From Podospora pseudoanserina (lineage: Eukaryota > Ascomycota > Sordariomycetes > Sordariales > Podosporaceae), in assembly GCF_035222485.1 (NCBI RefSeq), contig NC_085924.1:2232001-2296000 (forward strand): a stretch of DNA of 64,000 bases, read 5' to 3'. Below, in pieces: positions 44,760-56,500 of this stretch; position 1 is the stretch's first letter, and every line of letters starts with the position of its first letter. The notes beneath the pieces were generated by a model, which was given only the letters and a program-made list of their open reading frames with translations, had not been told where the DNA came from and did not search any database. The translations under genes were made by a program, and so were the position numbers.

Positions 44760-47700
44760 GATCGCGATGTAGGTAACAGCGTCCTTCCGAGATTTCGAGG
44801 ATTGGGTAGGAGACGCGATTCCGTAGAGTGGTCTCGAACACACACAGCTACACACGCCTAACACACAACACACACACGCACACGCACACACACAGGCACC
44901 CACGATAACAACGGGGGGGTGTGGTGTGTGCTGCGATAAGGCCTGGAACCTTTAGGTATGTAGGTAGCTAGCAAGTAAGTTGGTAGCATCAGTATAAGGG
45001 AATAAAACACAGATGCCCACCCCCTATGCCAAAAGCAAAAGCCCAGCAAGCAAGCAATTGCGCAAAACTGGGAATAACGGATAAGGTAGGTAGAATAGAT
45101 TGATCCAGATTCCAAGGGATCCAAAAAAGAGAGAGTTCGAGTGTCCAACCTCGCCCCGAAAAAGCACACACGCTCCCAAGATCCAGTCTTCTTTCTCTCT
45201 CTCGGGCCTTCTCCACTGGGGGAACCTTGGTGCTGGGGAGGGGGGCAATCGTAAAAGGGCGAAATGCAGCGGATTTCCCTGTTGTCCGGACCGGCGCCTT
45301 TCGTTTTTTTCTCTTTTGTTTCGTTCCCACTTTTCGTTCGCAGTCCTTTCGGTATCATAGGTTGGCCGGACGCGGTCGAGTCGGCGGGCCGTCCGTCTCC
45401 TCACGACGTAATGTTCTGATGGCTTGTCCAACTGCTTGGGCCGCTTGTTCCAGAAGGAGGAGTGGGGAGTATAAAGGCAATAGCAAAAAAAAGAGGGATC
45501 CCGCGCACTTTCCACCTCTCACGTCGTCGGTGTGTGCAGATGTATTCAGTAAAAAAAAAAATGTTGCTTTAACTAGGAGCCTCGACTGACAGTGGGAAAG
45601 ACACCACAACTGCAGGGGGCGATTGCGGAGCAAGCGACAAGGAAAAAGGGTCTTGCGTAGCGTAGGCCTGATTGAGTGTGTTCGAAAACGGGGTAGCAAG
45701 GGGTTTTAACGGCGCTATGATTGGGGTTGGGAAATTTGGCGATTCTCAAAAACATGGGAATTCTCCAAAATCTTTCGCTTTTCGCGGTGCCGGAGAGAGC
45801 CAAGAGACTGGCACCTCACTCTTTTACCGGCGGCGAGGGTGAAGACCGAGGGGGGGGAACAGAAGCAGATGTGACGGGGGTGTCAGGAGAGACGTCATTC
45901 AGTCACGCCCTCAGCTGCGACCCTCGAAAAGGAGATCCCCGATATGGATTCACTTGCTTGCGGTGAGATGCAAGATGTTCCCTCTCATCAACCGATGAAA
46001 GACCACGGCCGGTGGAATGCAGCAGCAGGGCGGAGCCGTGGTGTAGTGTAGGTGCAGGTTCAATATCGGAGGATGGTGATGATCAGCGAAGCACCTGTAG
46101 CCCCAGGTGTGCATTCACCGCATTATCTTTCGCACCCAGTCACCCAGTGCCCCATTGTTGATATGTCGTTCAGACGAGTGCGATGTGGGGGGGTTGTCGC
46201 TTTTAGGGACAGGCGTCGATCTCGTGCTGGTGGCGTTCCTTCTGCTTGTGAGACTGGGGTCTGACCCCTGGAGCATCATCACTGGGCACCGCAGCCCAGC
46301 ACCTGAGCAGCAAAAGTCGTCACGCCGTCACCAGTTTCCATTTGTGCAACGCTGGAGGCACATTTCCTGGTTCACGAGAGCAAAGCGTCAACTCCCCAAC
46401 TGCCACGCTGCACCGAGGGTCCTGAGCCCAAGGAACTACTGTGGTATATGCCTAAGGCCCCGCTAGGACAACTAGACAAAACAAACTATCAAACTCGAAT
46501 CACTCCACATGCTATTTTCCAGTGCAGTGGCAAGAGAATGCCAAAGCACACTTTGACAGACGTCAAAGCTCTTCCATCAGACCATTAATGTTGGGTTGTG
46601 CTGGAAGACCGAATCGATGCAAGATAGGTTAGTTCACATCGATATGCCACTCCTTGAGCCTCAGAGCTCTCTGGAAACTCATTATATCTCTCCAATTGCT
46701 TCATACCTAGGACTAATAGATATTGTGGTCTTTCAAGTTTCAAAACACCACCACACAGAGCCTCGTTTCAGCCTGAAGACAAGACCCCCGGTGGAGTTCA
46801 CCTCGCTAACCACACTTCTCAACCAACTTTTTCAACTCTCTTTCCAACAGTCAAAACTCTTACTGGCAACCCACCCCCAACCTCGGAGCTTCTCTCCCTT
46901 CAAACCCCCCATCTCCACCAACTTTGTCTTGTCCCAAGTTACTTGTGCCGATACCCGAGCTTCCAAGCCTTGGTAGAAGGGACCTGCCATGGAAATAGGC
47001 GGCACCTGGACCCCAACTCCGGCAACGATCGACACCGGCACGTTGCGGTTCATGCCAGCACATGTTCCGCTACTTTTTTTTTTCCTTCGCTGTTTCTTTT
47101 CTTTGACGGTATGCCGTAAGGAATAATGTATACAAGGACACCTGGGGCTGTTATACTAGTGTACCACTCCCTCGGGCCGCCTGCCCGAAAAAGATTTTGA
47201 TATTGGCTAGGAGGACCTGGCTGGAGACAAGAGTACACTATACTTCCAAACACGAGCTGCTAGCACTAACTCCCTGCCTATGGCAACCAGCTCGTCCTCA
47301 AATCTCCTGATCCCAATGTCAGGCCATGGTACAGAATAAGGAACCGAGGAATGCGCACAGGTTATTTACAGCCCCCTTTCTTCATGACACATCCGTAGAG
47401 ACCGGACTGTGTGAAAAAGCTTGTTACTTGCAGCTGAGACATGTCTGTCGGAGACTATCCAGCGCAAAAAAATCATCAGATGACATGACGACGTTTTACT
47501 TTTTCTCTCAATCAACAACAATAACAACAACAACAAAATGATTCATCTCATTACTCCAACAGTAACAAACAGGACGTACAAGAGAAGAAAACAGAAAAGG
47601 GAAAGACAAAAACAAGGATCCTCCTATATCCTTATGCGGGTGTGCCTATATGTATATACGTACAGCTTTTTGTGCCAAAGTTGTGTGTGGTGTTGAAAAA

Positions 47701-48053
47701 AGGTAAAAAAGCGAATGTGTTTGTGTTTGTGTGAGAAAGCGATCCCCTATCCTCAACCCCAGCTCACGAGCAACCCAACCCCCTTGACTCCATCCAAAAA
47801 GGGGTAATAATGTTCCCAACCATCCGATGTGCTTACATCCCATCGTCATCACCACCCTCTTCCCCCCAACCCTTCCCCATACCCAATGTTCACTTTCCCT
47901 TCTTGGTATCCCCCATCTTGCGTTAACAACGGCAACGACAACAACAACAACAAACAACACCCTCCTCAAGAAAAACAACAGCACCAACGAAGAGAAAACA
48001 CTTTACCAAAAAAACAAGAAGAAAAAAGAACAACGAGACATAACTCCCCTCAA
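44760..48053 (-). promoter_or_regulatory. long skn7 upstream region
   Basis: 3.3 kb without a supportable gene, the largest spacer of the left and central parts of the window. A CA-rich simple repeat lies at about 44839-44895 directly upstream of skn7, and short A- and T-runs occur near 45549 and 47080. Frames of up to 166 codons overlap on both strands without domains. Long leaders are common for fungal stress regulators, so part may be skn7 5' UTR; this is inference. Confidence 0.5.
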
Positions 48054-48736
48054 CTACATCGCCTTCCCAACACTCCTCCCACTCCCCCCAGTCCCCACCC
48101 TCCTAATCCCCTCCATCCCCCCCTCCTCCTCATGCCTCCATCCACCCGTCCCAGTAGTCGGACTCCCACCCCTAGCCACAACCGCCGGCCCAACATCCGG
48201 CCCGGGATCACTCCACCCCCCACCTTCCTCAAACCCCCCCAAACTACTCACCCCACTAGAGTACTTGCTCGAAAAGCTCTCCGCCCTCTGGCCCCTTTTC
48301 ACCACCACCGCCGACTGCGGCTTCCTAATAACCACACTCCCACTCACGCTCCCTGTCCCCACCGTCCCTGCCGTAGACGAAATAATGCTCGCCTTTTTCC
48401 CTTCAATCAGGATAGGAGGGGGTATATTCCCCATGCCGAGGAACTCTGGCCTTTCAAGGTCAAAGGGGTCAGAGCGGAATTTGTTGCGGCCCGGGATGGT
48501 GGTTGTTGTTACTGTGGTGGTGAAGGAGTCACGGAGGCTGTCGCGGTAGAGGGTTGATTGTTGGCGGGGGGGACCGCCGGTGGTGGTAAAAGATTGGCCT
48601 CGGGAGCGGCGGATGTCGGATATGTAGGTTGTTGGTTTGCCTATGGCGTTGGCGTCGGAGAAGGGGTTCAACGGCGGGGGTTGGGCTGAGGAGCGGGGAG
48701 GGAGGGTGACGGCGTTGGCGTCGCTGAAGGGGTCGG

Positions 48737-48774
<38 letters not shown>

Positions 48775-50273
48775 TGGGAGGTGGAGGAAGAAAAGAGGTT
48801 GAGTCCGGAGAGGAAGTGATCTGTGCTGGAGGTGCTCCTCCGGTTGTTGCGCGACAGTGACCCGCGGCGGCGTTGGGCTTCGTGGTCGAGTTCGGATTCG
48901 TCCATTCCTAGCAGGGTCAGAAAGTCGGGTTGTTGTTGGTTTTGGCCGGGCAGGTTGTTGGCCATGGCGTTCTTCTCCGCGGTGGCGTTGTAGTTGCCCA
49001 TCGCTGCTAGGTTGTCACTTGCCGGGTCTCGGTTCTTGAAGCCAATATCGGGTTTCATCCGGGAGAAGAAGTCGACGAATCGGTCTCTGGCTGATGCTTC
49101 ACCTCCGCGGGTGTTGACTCCTGCTGAGCCGTTCCTGCTGTGGGCGATGTCGTTCGCGTCGATGAACTGCGACGTGCCCCGGTCCAGGTTGACCGAGTGC
49201 GCGCTGCTGCCTCCTCCTGTCTTGTTTCTGACGTGGACGCGGAACTTGTTGAAGTTGATCCCCAGGGCCGCCTTGACTTTCTCGCTCACTGGGGTTGGAC
49301 CGATGCTCCCTCGCTGGATGATATAGGGGCCCCCTTTTTCGTTTCTGTCAAAGGAGGTCGCATCGAGCGGAGTCAGAAGAGTGCTCCGTCTTTTCCTGAG
49401 CATCCGACGCCTCCACCACCAGAAGAAGAAGGCCAGTATGCTAAGGGCAACCACACCTCCGATGACACCTCCTGCCACGGCCAAGGTTGATTGCACTGCG
49501 TTGCTGTTGGAAGCTCCTGATGAACCTGCTGTCATGTCGGTATCGGGAAAGGCTCCACCACCAGCCGTGCCCTGAGGCGGCACGCCCCCAATGGTGGGCG
49601 AGACCGGTGTTGCTGCTGGGCCCCCATCAGGAAAGACTCCCGGGGGAGGCGATAGAGAATCCGAACTGTCCGTCTCCGAAGACCCTGGCAGCGCATTGGT
49701 AGAAGAGGCTATTACTCTGTTATCAGTCTGACTGTTCCGCGTGGCAGACGGCTCAACCATGAACTGCTGAGACGGGGCAGGTTCTGCAATGACAGTGAAG
49801 GACTGGAGATTAGCGCCAGCATCAGGCTGGAGTACAATAGGCAGAGGAGACAACGATGACACCGGTGGCGGGGGGCCCACCGGCGGCGGAGAGATCTCGG
49901 CTGGTGCCTGTACCACTTGCACCGATTCTGGCGCTGGGCTGGGAGGTGTGATGATGGGTGAGTCGATGACAGCCGGGGGGGAGCTCGTCGTACTTGGAGC
50001 AACAATCTCTTGCTCTACTTCATTGCCATCGTTGGCAGCAGGATCTGCTCTGTTGTCTCCTGCCCCTACCACTACCACTGCTGTCGTCTCGGCTGGTGCT
50101 GGCTCGGGCGTCGGCGTCGGCTGGACCTCGATGATGGCTGGCGGCGGTGTCGTCTGAACGGGGGCTGGCGTGTTCACGTCGGGCGACGCAACTGCCACCT
50201 TGGGTATTGCCGTACATCTCCTCCCCTCGATCGATGTGAAGAACGCTCCCGCTGGGAGGTTGTTTGATGCCAT
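48054..50273 (-). CDS. single-pass membrane protein with Ser/Pro/Thr-rich ectodomain, unknown function
   Basis: Single-exon frame, 739 residues. Residues about 20-255 are Pro/Thr/Ser/Val-rich and probably extracellular or luminal. One membrane segment lies at about 263-288 (TLAVAGGVIGGVVALSILAF then FFWWW), followed by RRRMLRKRRS as a stop-transfer signal, giving an N-out, C-in topology. The cytosolic half is long and polar, with a run of about 12 Asn (GTT repeat on the plus strand, about 48739-48775) and several short DPFSDANAV-like repeats. No cleavable signal peptide is apparent at MASNNLPAGAFF, unlike Wsc or Mid2 sensors, although the layout resembles them. An intron or upstream start supplying a signal peptide cannot be excluded. 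Function unknown; a surface sensor is one possibility. Confidence 0.7.
48739..48775. repeat. (GTT)n triplet repeat coding for poly-Asn
   Basis: About 12 consecutive GTT triplets on the plus strand. They lie inside the minus-strand membrane-protein gene and encode an Asn run between SQN and TDPFSDANAV. Length variation would not break the frame. Confidence 0.9.
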
Positions 50274-51896
50274 CTTGTTCTCTTTGTTTTTTCTAAACCC
50301 CTACACACACTCTCTCGAAATCCTGTTCGGTTCGGCGAGGCCAGTCGCTATCGAAGGAAAGGTCTAAAAATACAATCAAAAAAGGGCGACTCAAAAGAAG
50401 CGAAGATGCTTGGCCTCTAGGGCCTTCTAGGGCATTGCTACAATCATAAGATGAGTATGAAAAGAAGAGAGAGAGAACGGGCAGGTATCTCCTGTCGAAG
50501 GAGATGGCAAACAAGCGACGGCCTGCGGCTAAAGTTGAACTCAACACAGCACCCAGAAAGCGGTGATGCCGGGTGAATAGACGAGGAGACGGGGAGGGAG
50601 AGGATGAGATCTGGGGTTGGGGATAGGGCACGGTGGTGAGAGAGGCACGACTGGCGCTCTCACGATGTGCCCCTCGCTCGACGGCAGCATGTCCCAAAGG
50701 GGACGGCTCTGACATTCAGCACGGGCAGCATGATGGTTGGCAGTGGTTTGATGGACGACAGTAGGGGTTCTGGGCGAGCTGTCATTGGCTGGACGAGGAC
50801 AAGACGTCGGAGAGCACGCGCAGGGGATCACCCGTGAGGCTCTTAATCTGAGTGTGGTTCCAGAAACGTTGTGGTGGTGCTGACCCCTGTCCTGTGACAG
50901 TCTTGAGGCATCTTCCCCGCTGCCCCTTTTTGCGGGGAACGGGCGCTTGTTCTGGGCAGTGGTGATGTTAGCCAGAGGCAGTCAAAGACAGGATGAACCA
51001 TGGTGAAGATGAGTATAACCTGTAGGATGCGAGTGTCGACATGTATATTGTCAGAGATGTCGGTGCTGCTCACTCCAGAGGCCCAGCAAGTGAGAGTTGC
51101 TCCGTACCTTAGCCAAATGTTCATCAGCCAGACTGAGGTTGGCATTGGAGAGGCGCAGATGGTTGAGCATCTTCTGAAACAGGGACTGTTCGGCAGGGGA
51201 AACGCCGGATCCACTTCAGTGCACCACCACACCACCAGTTGACAAGCTCAAAATGCCCCAATTGGGTTTAGCTGTGGTCGTTGATGCGAACGCGATGGCG
51301 CGAGGTTCCGCGACAACGGGCACGTCCGACCGAACCCCCGGGAAGCGGAGCCCAAGTTTCGGACCCCACGCCGCCATCCCCGTTCAGGCCGGAGAGGAGA
51401 TTGTAGAATGCGGTTGGGTGGTGCTTCCAGTCGTCGCTTACGTGGCAGTTTGAGACGAAGAACTTGAGATGAACCCAACTGAGGAAGACAACGAATAATA
51501 CATGAATCCGCCCACCGGCGAACGAGACCCCGGATCGGATCACTTTGGCTGCGTGGACGCACGGTTCATTTCGGTCCGGCACGCTATCTCATGCAACGCC
51601 AACGAATGTCGACTCCCCCGCTTCCCGCCCCTCCGAAGGTGTGTTCGTAGCTCTCCACCGCCGCCAGAACCACCGCTGCTTTTCCTCGAAGTAGAGGAGA
51701 GACTACGGAGTAATCAATTCTAATCGAATTCCTGTGCTTCCATCACACACACACACACACACACACACTGTTGTGTGTGAGCCCAGACCTGATCGGCGAT
51801 AACAGCTGGATCCCCTGTGCCTAGGCGTCTGTCGTTTCGATTCCTGATCAACCTCGCTTCCTTTCCCCGCAAAACAGCCTTACCTAAGTAATCAAA
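50274..51896. promoter_or_regulatory. divergent upstream region, membrane protein / unknown protein
   Basis: 1.6 kb between two start codons. An ATTGG (CCAAT on the minus strand) lies at about 50784-50788, upstream of the membrane-protein gene. An (AC)n repeat at about 51748-51769 precedes the plus-strand gene. No supportable gene inside. Confidence 0.5.
51748..51769. repeat. (AC)n microsatellite
   Basis: About 11 AC units, flanked by CTGTTGTGTGTGAGCC, so a short GT stretch lies close by in inverted sense. It is upstream of the start at 51897. Confidence 0.9.
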
Positions 51897-54034
51897 ATGT
51901 TTGGAAGTCTACATACCCTCAGTGAGTAATCATCGTTGGACTCATTTCCATACAGTCAGTCATCAGTCATCAGTCAAGTCAGTTCCCCCTTGGCGTGACA
52001 CAAGAGAGACCGCTCCTTCCGTCCGTCGGAAGCACTGGCACTGGCACTGGCACTGGCTAGCTAGTTAGTACCGGACGGCGGCTGCCGTGTCCATGAGCCA
52101 TGAGTTCAAACAGACCCAAACGGCGTCGGATGGCGTCGCGGAAAGAACCGTTGCCAGTTGTCTTTGCCTGCCCAGTTGCTAGCTTCCATCCGTCTCTAAG
52201 GTTTATGCGGCAGTTGACGTCCGCTGTGTGATCGTCATTGGGCTTTTTCTGATGAGATGGTTTAGTTCCTGCCGCGCCGGTATTGTCCAACATCAAGCCC
52301 GAGGACATCCCACCGCCTACACCTATCAACTTTCCCCAATGCTATCCCCAGGTCCAGAATGACGATCAGCAACAAACCGACTCGGCTCCTGAGGGCCGGG
52401 CCCGGAAGCCTGTTACGAAGTTGTTGCAGAGCATAGTGCGGCCAACTGATCTTTCCATATCGCACCTGGAAGCCTTGGGAGTGCACGTCATCCCGGACTC
52501 GGCCCCCCAGGAGCTCGTCCCAGACCCGTCCTTCATCCCGGACTTTGCTGCTTGGGATGCCTTCTCAGGTGAGGAGGCCCATCTGAAAAATGAATCTACC
52601 AGGAAACGTCTGAACAATGGCGCACTGTCCCCCGGCTGCCAGACTTACCTGGACCGGAAGCGTGAGCTGTCTATCGACAATGATGCCGCCTACCGGACCG
52701 TCCGTAGGTTGCCCGCCCCCAAAGGTCAACCTCAAGCTCGGTTAGGAAATGCCTATGAGTTCTACCGTCACCTCGAGCTGTTCACACCCTACTGGGATGA
52801 CACTTCGAAACCAACACCGCCTGGGCCCAAGCCAGCAGAAACGACATCTTCAGAAACTGCCAGTGGCGCAGAAAGTGACGCCAAAGAGAAGGAAGACGAT
52901 GCCAACACCCCCAAGGAAGCCCAATACTTGAGGACTTTTTCCGGTGACAAGATGCCCCCCGACTACCGCGGCGGCATGGTCACCGCCTTCCTCAAGCTCG
53001 TAGCCTACGACTTTGGCTGCAACGTCACCTCCCCCCGTGTCGAACCCCGTCTCCTCATCACCACCAACCAGTCTTCCCCCCGGTCTCGCAGTTCCTACTT
53101 CACCTCCGGATGCACATTCCTCTTCCGCTCACCCACCACCCGTGAAGCCGCCCGCGCCGGCGTAGTCGAAGGCCCCCTCGCCGCCGTCTCAGCCCGGCAC
53201 ACCACCGCCTTCCCACCAACCCCCTCAACAGACAGGGAATCCCTCCTCGACCTCTCCCGCGAGCTCATCGCAGCCCTCATCACAGCCCAGCACCGCGCCC
53301 GTGAAGGGAAAACAGAGAAACGCATCGGGGAAAACGCCTGGTGGGCCACCAAGCCCAGGTGGGGAGGCGGTCCAGGAGGTCCCATAGGAAGGGAAATCGA
53401 AGCCCAATCCGCCAAGTCAACCAACGACGTCATCCTCGGCGACAAGGACGCCCCTCCTCCCCCTGTTGTCCTCCCTTCTCCTGCTATCCCCTCTTCGCCA
53501 GCACCCCCTCCTTCCTCGGCACCATCAATAACCAGCTCCCTCGCCCGCCGGCCTTATTCTTCGCTTTCTCCCTCCTCCTCAAGAAGTAGCTCCAGCTCTG
53601 GCTCAAGCTCGAAACGTCTAAAGACAAAGTCGGGCAAAGACGGAAAGCAAAACCCTATTTATGACGCGTACCGCCGTGTTCAACCTCCTAACTCAACGTG
53701 GGACAAAAAGGCAAAGTATACTGCTATTGGAAGGGTCAAAGCAGCGGGGTATGATGATATTTTTGTCATTTCGGGGTTATTCCACCACATCAGCGTTGTC
53801 CGCGTCAGGGTGCCAAACAGGTTGTTGGAAGTGCTAGAGGGGGATTTGAACGAGATTGACAAGAGGGGGGGAAGGAGCTGGGGGAAGATTGAGGTGAGAA
53901 GGAGTCAGTGGTTTGACTTTTTCAAGGTGGAGGAGAGGATCGAGGCGGTGAAGCTGCTTTGGGGGCTTATGGCTTGGTTGATGAGGGAGGAGGAGACGGG
54001 GCAGGGGGGAGGGGATGTGGTTATGAGTGGTTGA
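51897..54034 (+). CDS. unrecognised protein with long 5' intron, 597 aa
   Basis: Exons 51897-51921 (MFGSLHTL plus one base) and 52266-54034. The second exon has no in-frame ATG near its start, so the short first exon supplies it; the join reads TLIPAAPVLSNIKPEDIPPP. Segments that look folded include LLQSIVRPTDLSISHLEALG, AYEFYRHLELFTPYWDD, DYRGGMVTAFLKLVAYDFGC, RSSYFTSGCTFLFRSP and WFDFFKVEERIEAVKLLWGL. A Pro/Ser-rich disordered insert (about 395-460) and KRLKTKSGKDGK separate the last block. The pattern of conserved-looking islands suggests an ascomycete-wide protein of unknown function; I do not recognise a family. The intron is 344 nt, about five times the local norm, and contains two short tandem repeats (CAGTCAT near 51955 and GGCACT near 52033). 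Confidence 0.72.
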
Positions 54035-54757
54035 GGTTGGGAGGGGGTTGGAAATGAAAGGATAAAGATGAAGTGGGAATTTAATGGATATATATGTAGC
54101 AGATGGAAGGATTTAAAAAAAAAAAGCATAAAAGCGGATTCAGGACAGGGTACCACATATCTGTCATTTCGGTGTACTCGTTGCATTATTCTGATGTTAA
54201 AAGGGTGAAAAGGATTTCATAAGTCATCAACATCGTCAAAACCCCAAGATCAAGCAAGAGAACCCAACATTTGTTGCTTGACCGTCAAAGTGGCAAGAAA
54301 TAAGAGACAACAGACATTAGAAAGTGAGAGACATATACATGTACCCCCAGGAGACTTGTAGCAATTAGCGAGCGACCCTTTTTGCTCCTCAGCCAAAATG
54401 AAAGAAAGAACCAAAATTCATATCATCATTTTTATCATTTTTCCTCTGAACAAATCACCAACCCTCACATAAATCCTGCATCCCTATCCTACAATAAAAG
54501 CCATGACATACATCAAAAACAATCCCAAATACTCAAAAGATTCTTCGATTTCTCCCTACCAAAAAATCCACCAGTAGATTTTTTCTTTTGTGTGACATCC
54601 AAAAGGGGATACAAGAAAAACCCTCAATCGTATATACAATTTCATGCCAAGTGATTATTATCTTAGTAGGAACGCCCTCACATGACAAAGAGCAAGTTCG
54701 TATCTGTTAACCTCCCCCAAACACATCCCCTTTTTGTTAGTAAAAACTTTGTTCTCT
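54035..54757. other. intergenic between convergent genes
   Basis: Between the stop at 54034 and the metacaspase stop. AT-rich with A-runs, consistent with two 3' UTRs. The 90-codon frame at 54382 is Ser/Asn/His-rich and not credible. Confidence 0.55.
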
Positions 54758-56500
54758 TCAATCCGGACGCGCTTTGAACGTGGTCACAAGGTAGGGCGCG
54801 ATCTCACCAAGAGGGTGACTGCACGAGAGCTGCGGCTTTTGGGTGTAACGCGTCTGTAGCTCGTCGCGGATGCTGTTGAGGAGCTGCACATAGCTCTGCT
54901 GGGGGTTCTTTTTGAGCGAGTTGATAAAGGCCCAGGACATGGCTCCAGTTGCTTGAGAAGCAATCGTGGCATCGGCACTGTAGGTGGTGTGTGTTAGCTC
55001 ACGGTTGCTGCTGATAGGAATGGGTGACTAGTGAAGGGGTGACCGAGTTCATCGGCCCCAAATGCCAAGCAAGGCCGCAACTCTGGACCAACAAACGGAA
55101 ACCAAAATAGAAATAATAAAAAAGCCATGTCTCGTCACATGATACTGCCGAATCGGCCCTGCAAAATCAAATAGGAAAAGCAAAAAAGGGGGATGGGTGT
55201 CACAGAATGTTAGTCATGAAAAAAAGGGGGGTACGAACGAAGTCTGGTCGTCTTTGCTTCCGGACAACATGACAACATCGGCACGCGAGGTCTTCGTCGC
55301 GAGGGTACGGGCATGGGCATCTTCGCCATTGCTGGCCTTCTTAAAGAAGCCCATGATATTGCTGGCAACACCACTGAGATCGCCCTGGCTGTAGGCGGAA
55401 ATAACACCGAGAAGACCTTGGCCGGCCTCCTTGGCAAGGTTGGGCTCCTTGAGGATACCTTGGGTGGAGTAGATGTAGGGAAGATCGAGCGCGGTTCCGG
55501 AATGGCACGAGTCGAAGATGGCCGTCAAGCGAACGCCTGCTTGTAGTGGGCGCACCATGATTCTGTGCATCTCGTCATCCGTGATGTGCCCGACTTGCCG
55601 GAAGTCGACCGGGTAGATGACCTCGTCATATCCGTCCTCCTCGTCACCATCAAGATCCTTCGTCTGACCACCGTGACCAGAGTAGTGGAAGAAAAGGGAG
55701 TCGTTAGGGCGAGCATCCTTGACGAGCCAATGCATAGCCCTCAAGATGTTCTGTTTGGTCGGTTGACTCATGGGGTTCTGCTGGTCGTCCGTAAGAATGA
55801 CCATATCCTCTCGCTTGTAGCCAAATCTTTCCACCAGATACGAGGACATGTTCCTAACGTCGTTGATACACCCACGAAGCTGGCCGCGTTGCGAGAAGTA
55901 GTTGATCCCGATCAGTAGAGCTTTCCTTTTCCCTGTACATTGTGAGTACTGGAAAGCATAGCCTTGCGGAGCACCATATCCAAAGTGCTGAGGAGCTTGG
56001 GGTGGCGGAGGAGGGGCACCGTGGTTCCCGTGAACGTAAGAGTTGGAGTTTACGGTCGGCATGTCTGATGTTATGTTTAGCAATGTGCGTATATATGTCT
56101 CCCTCACTTGGGGCCCAATCGCCGGTTCCACTCACTCGGTCGTCCGTATTGTGGTTGTTGTTGCGGTGGTTGCTGTTGCGGTGGGGGTTGGTGATAGCCT
56201 TGTGGAGGCGGCTATACCATATGTATTTAGCTTCAAGATCCTCTGATCCAGGCCAACGGAGAACACACCTGCTGATAGCCATATTGTTGGCCTAGCGGAG
56301 GTTGTTGGTAGCCATATTGGCCCTGCGGCGGAGGGGCCTGCTGGTAACCGTAGCTCTGGGGACTGTGAGGCCCATGTCAGTCAAGACGGTCGAGTTTTGA
56401 AGACGCGGGTGTAAAGGCCGTACGGGTAGTAGCCAGCATACTGCTGTTGCGGCGGAGGAGCGTATCCTCCCGCATAACCGGCACCAGGAAACCCAGACAT
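54758..56500 (-). CDS. casA: metacaspase (type I, MCA1/CasA-like)
   Basis: Five exons on the minus strand (56500-56424, 56362-56269, 56211-56136, 56064-55239, 54977-54758) encode 430 residues. The N-terminus is a Gln/Tyr/Gly/Pro prodomain (repeats such as [17 protein letters not shown], about 15-80), followed by the caspase fold: [20 protein letters not shown], the catalytic His in [11 protein letters not shown] (about His213) and the catalytic Cys in [15 protein letters not shown] (about Cys269). The Asp/Glu-rich [16 protein letters not shown] is the usual Ca2+/specificity region. Type I metacaspases cleave after Arg/Lys and act in stress, ageing and protein quality control in fungi. The last intron (54978-55238) is 261 nt with a GTTCGT donor; the join restores [23 protein letters not shown]. 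Confidence 0.95.

Noticed and set aside
48829-49575. Several plus-strand frames across the membrane-protein gene
   Set aside because: Antisense shadows; the minus-strand frame has a clear membrane helix and continuous coding bias.
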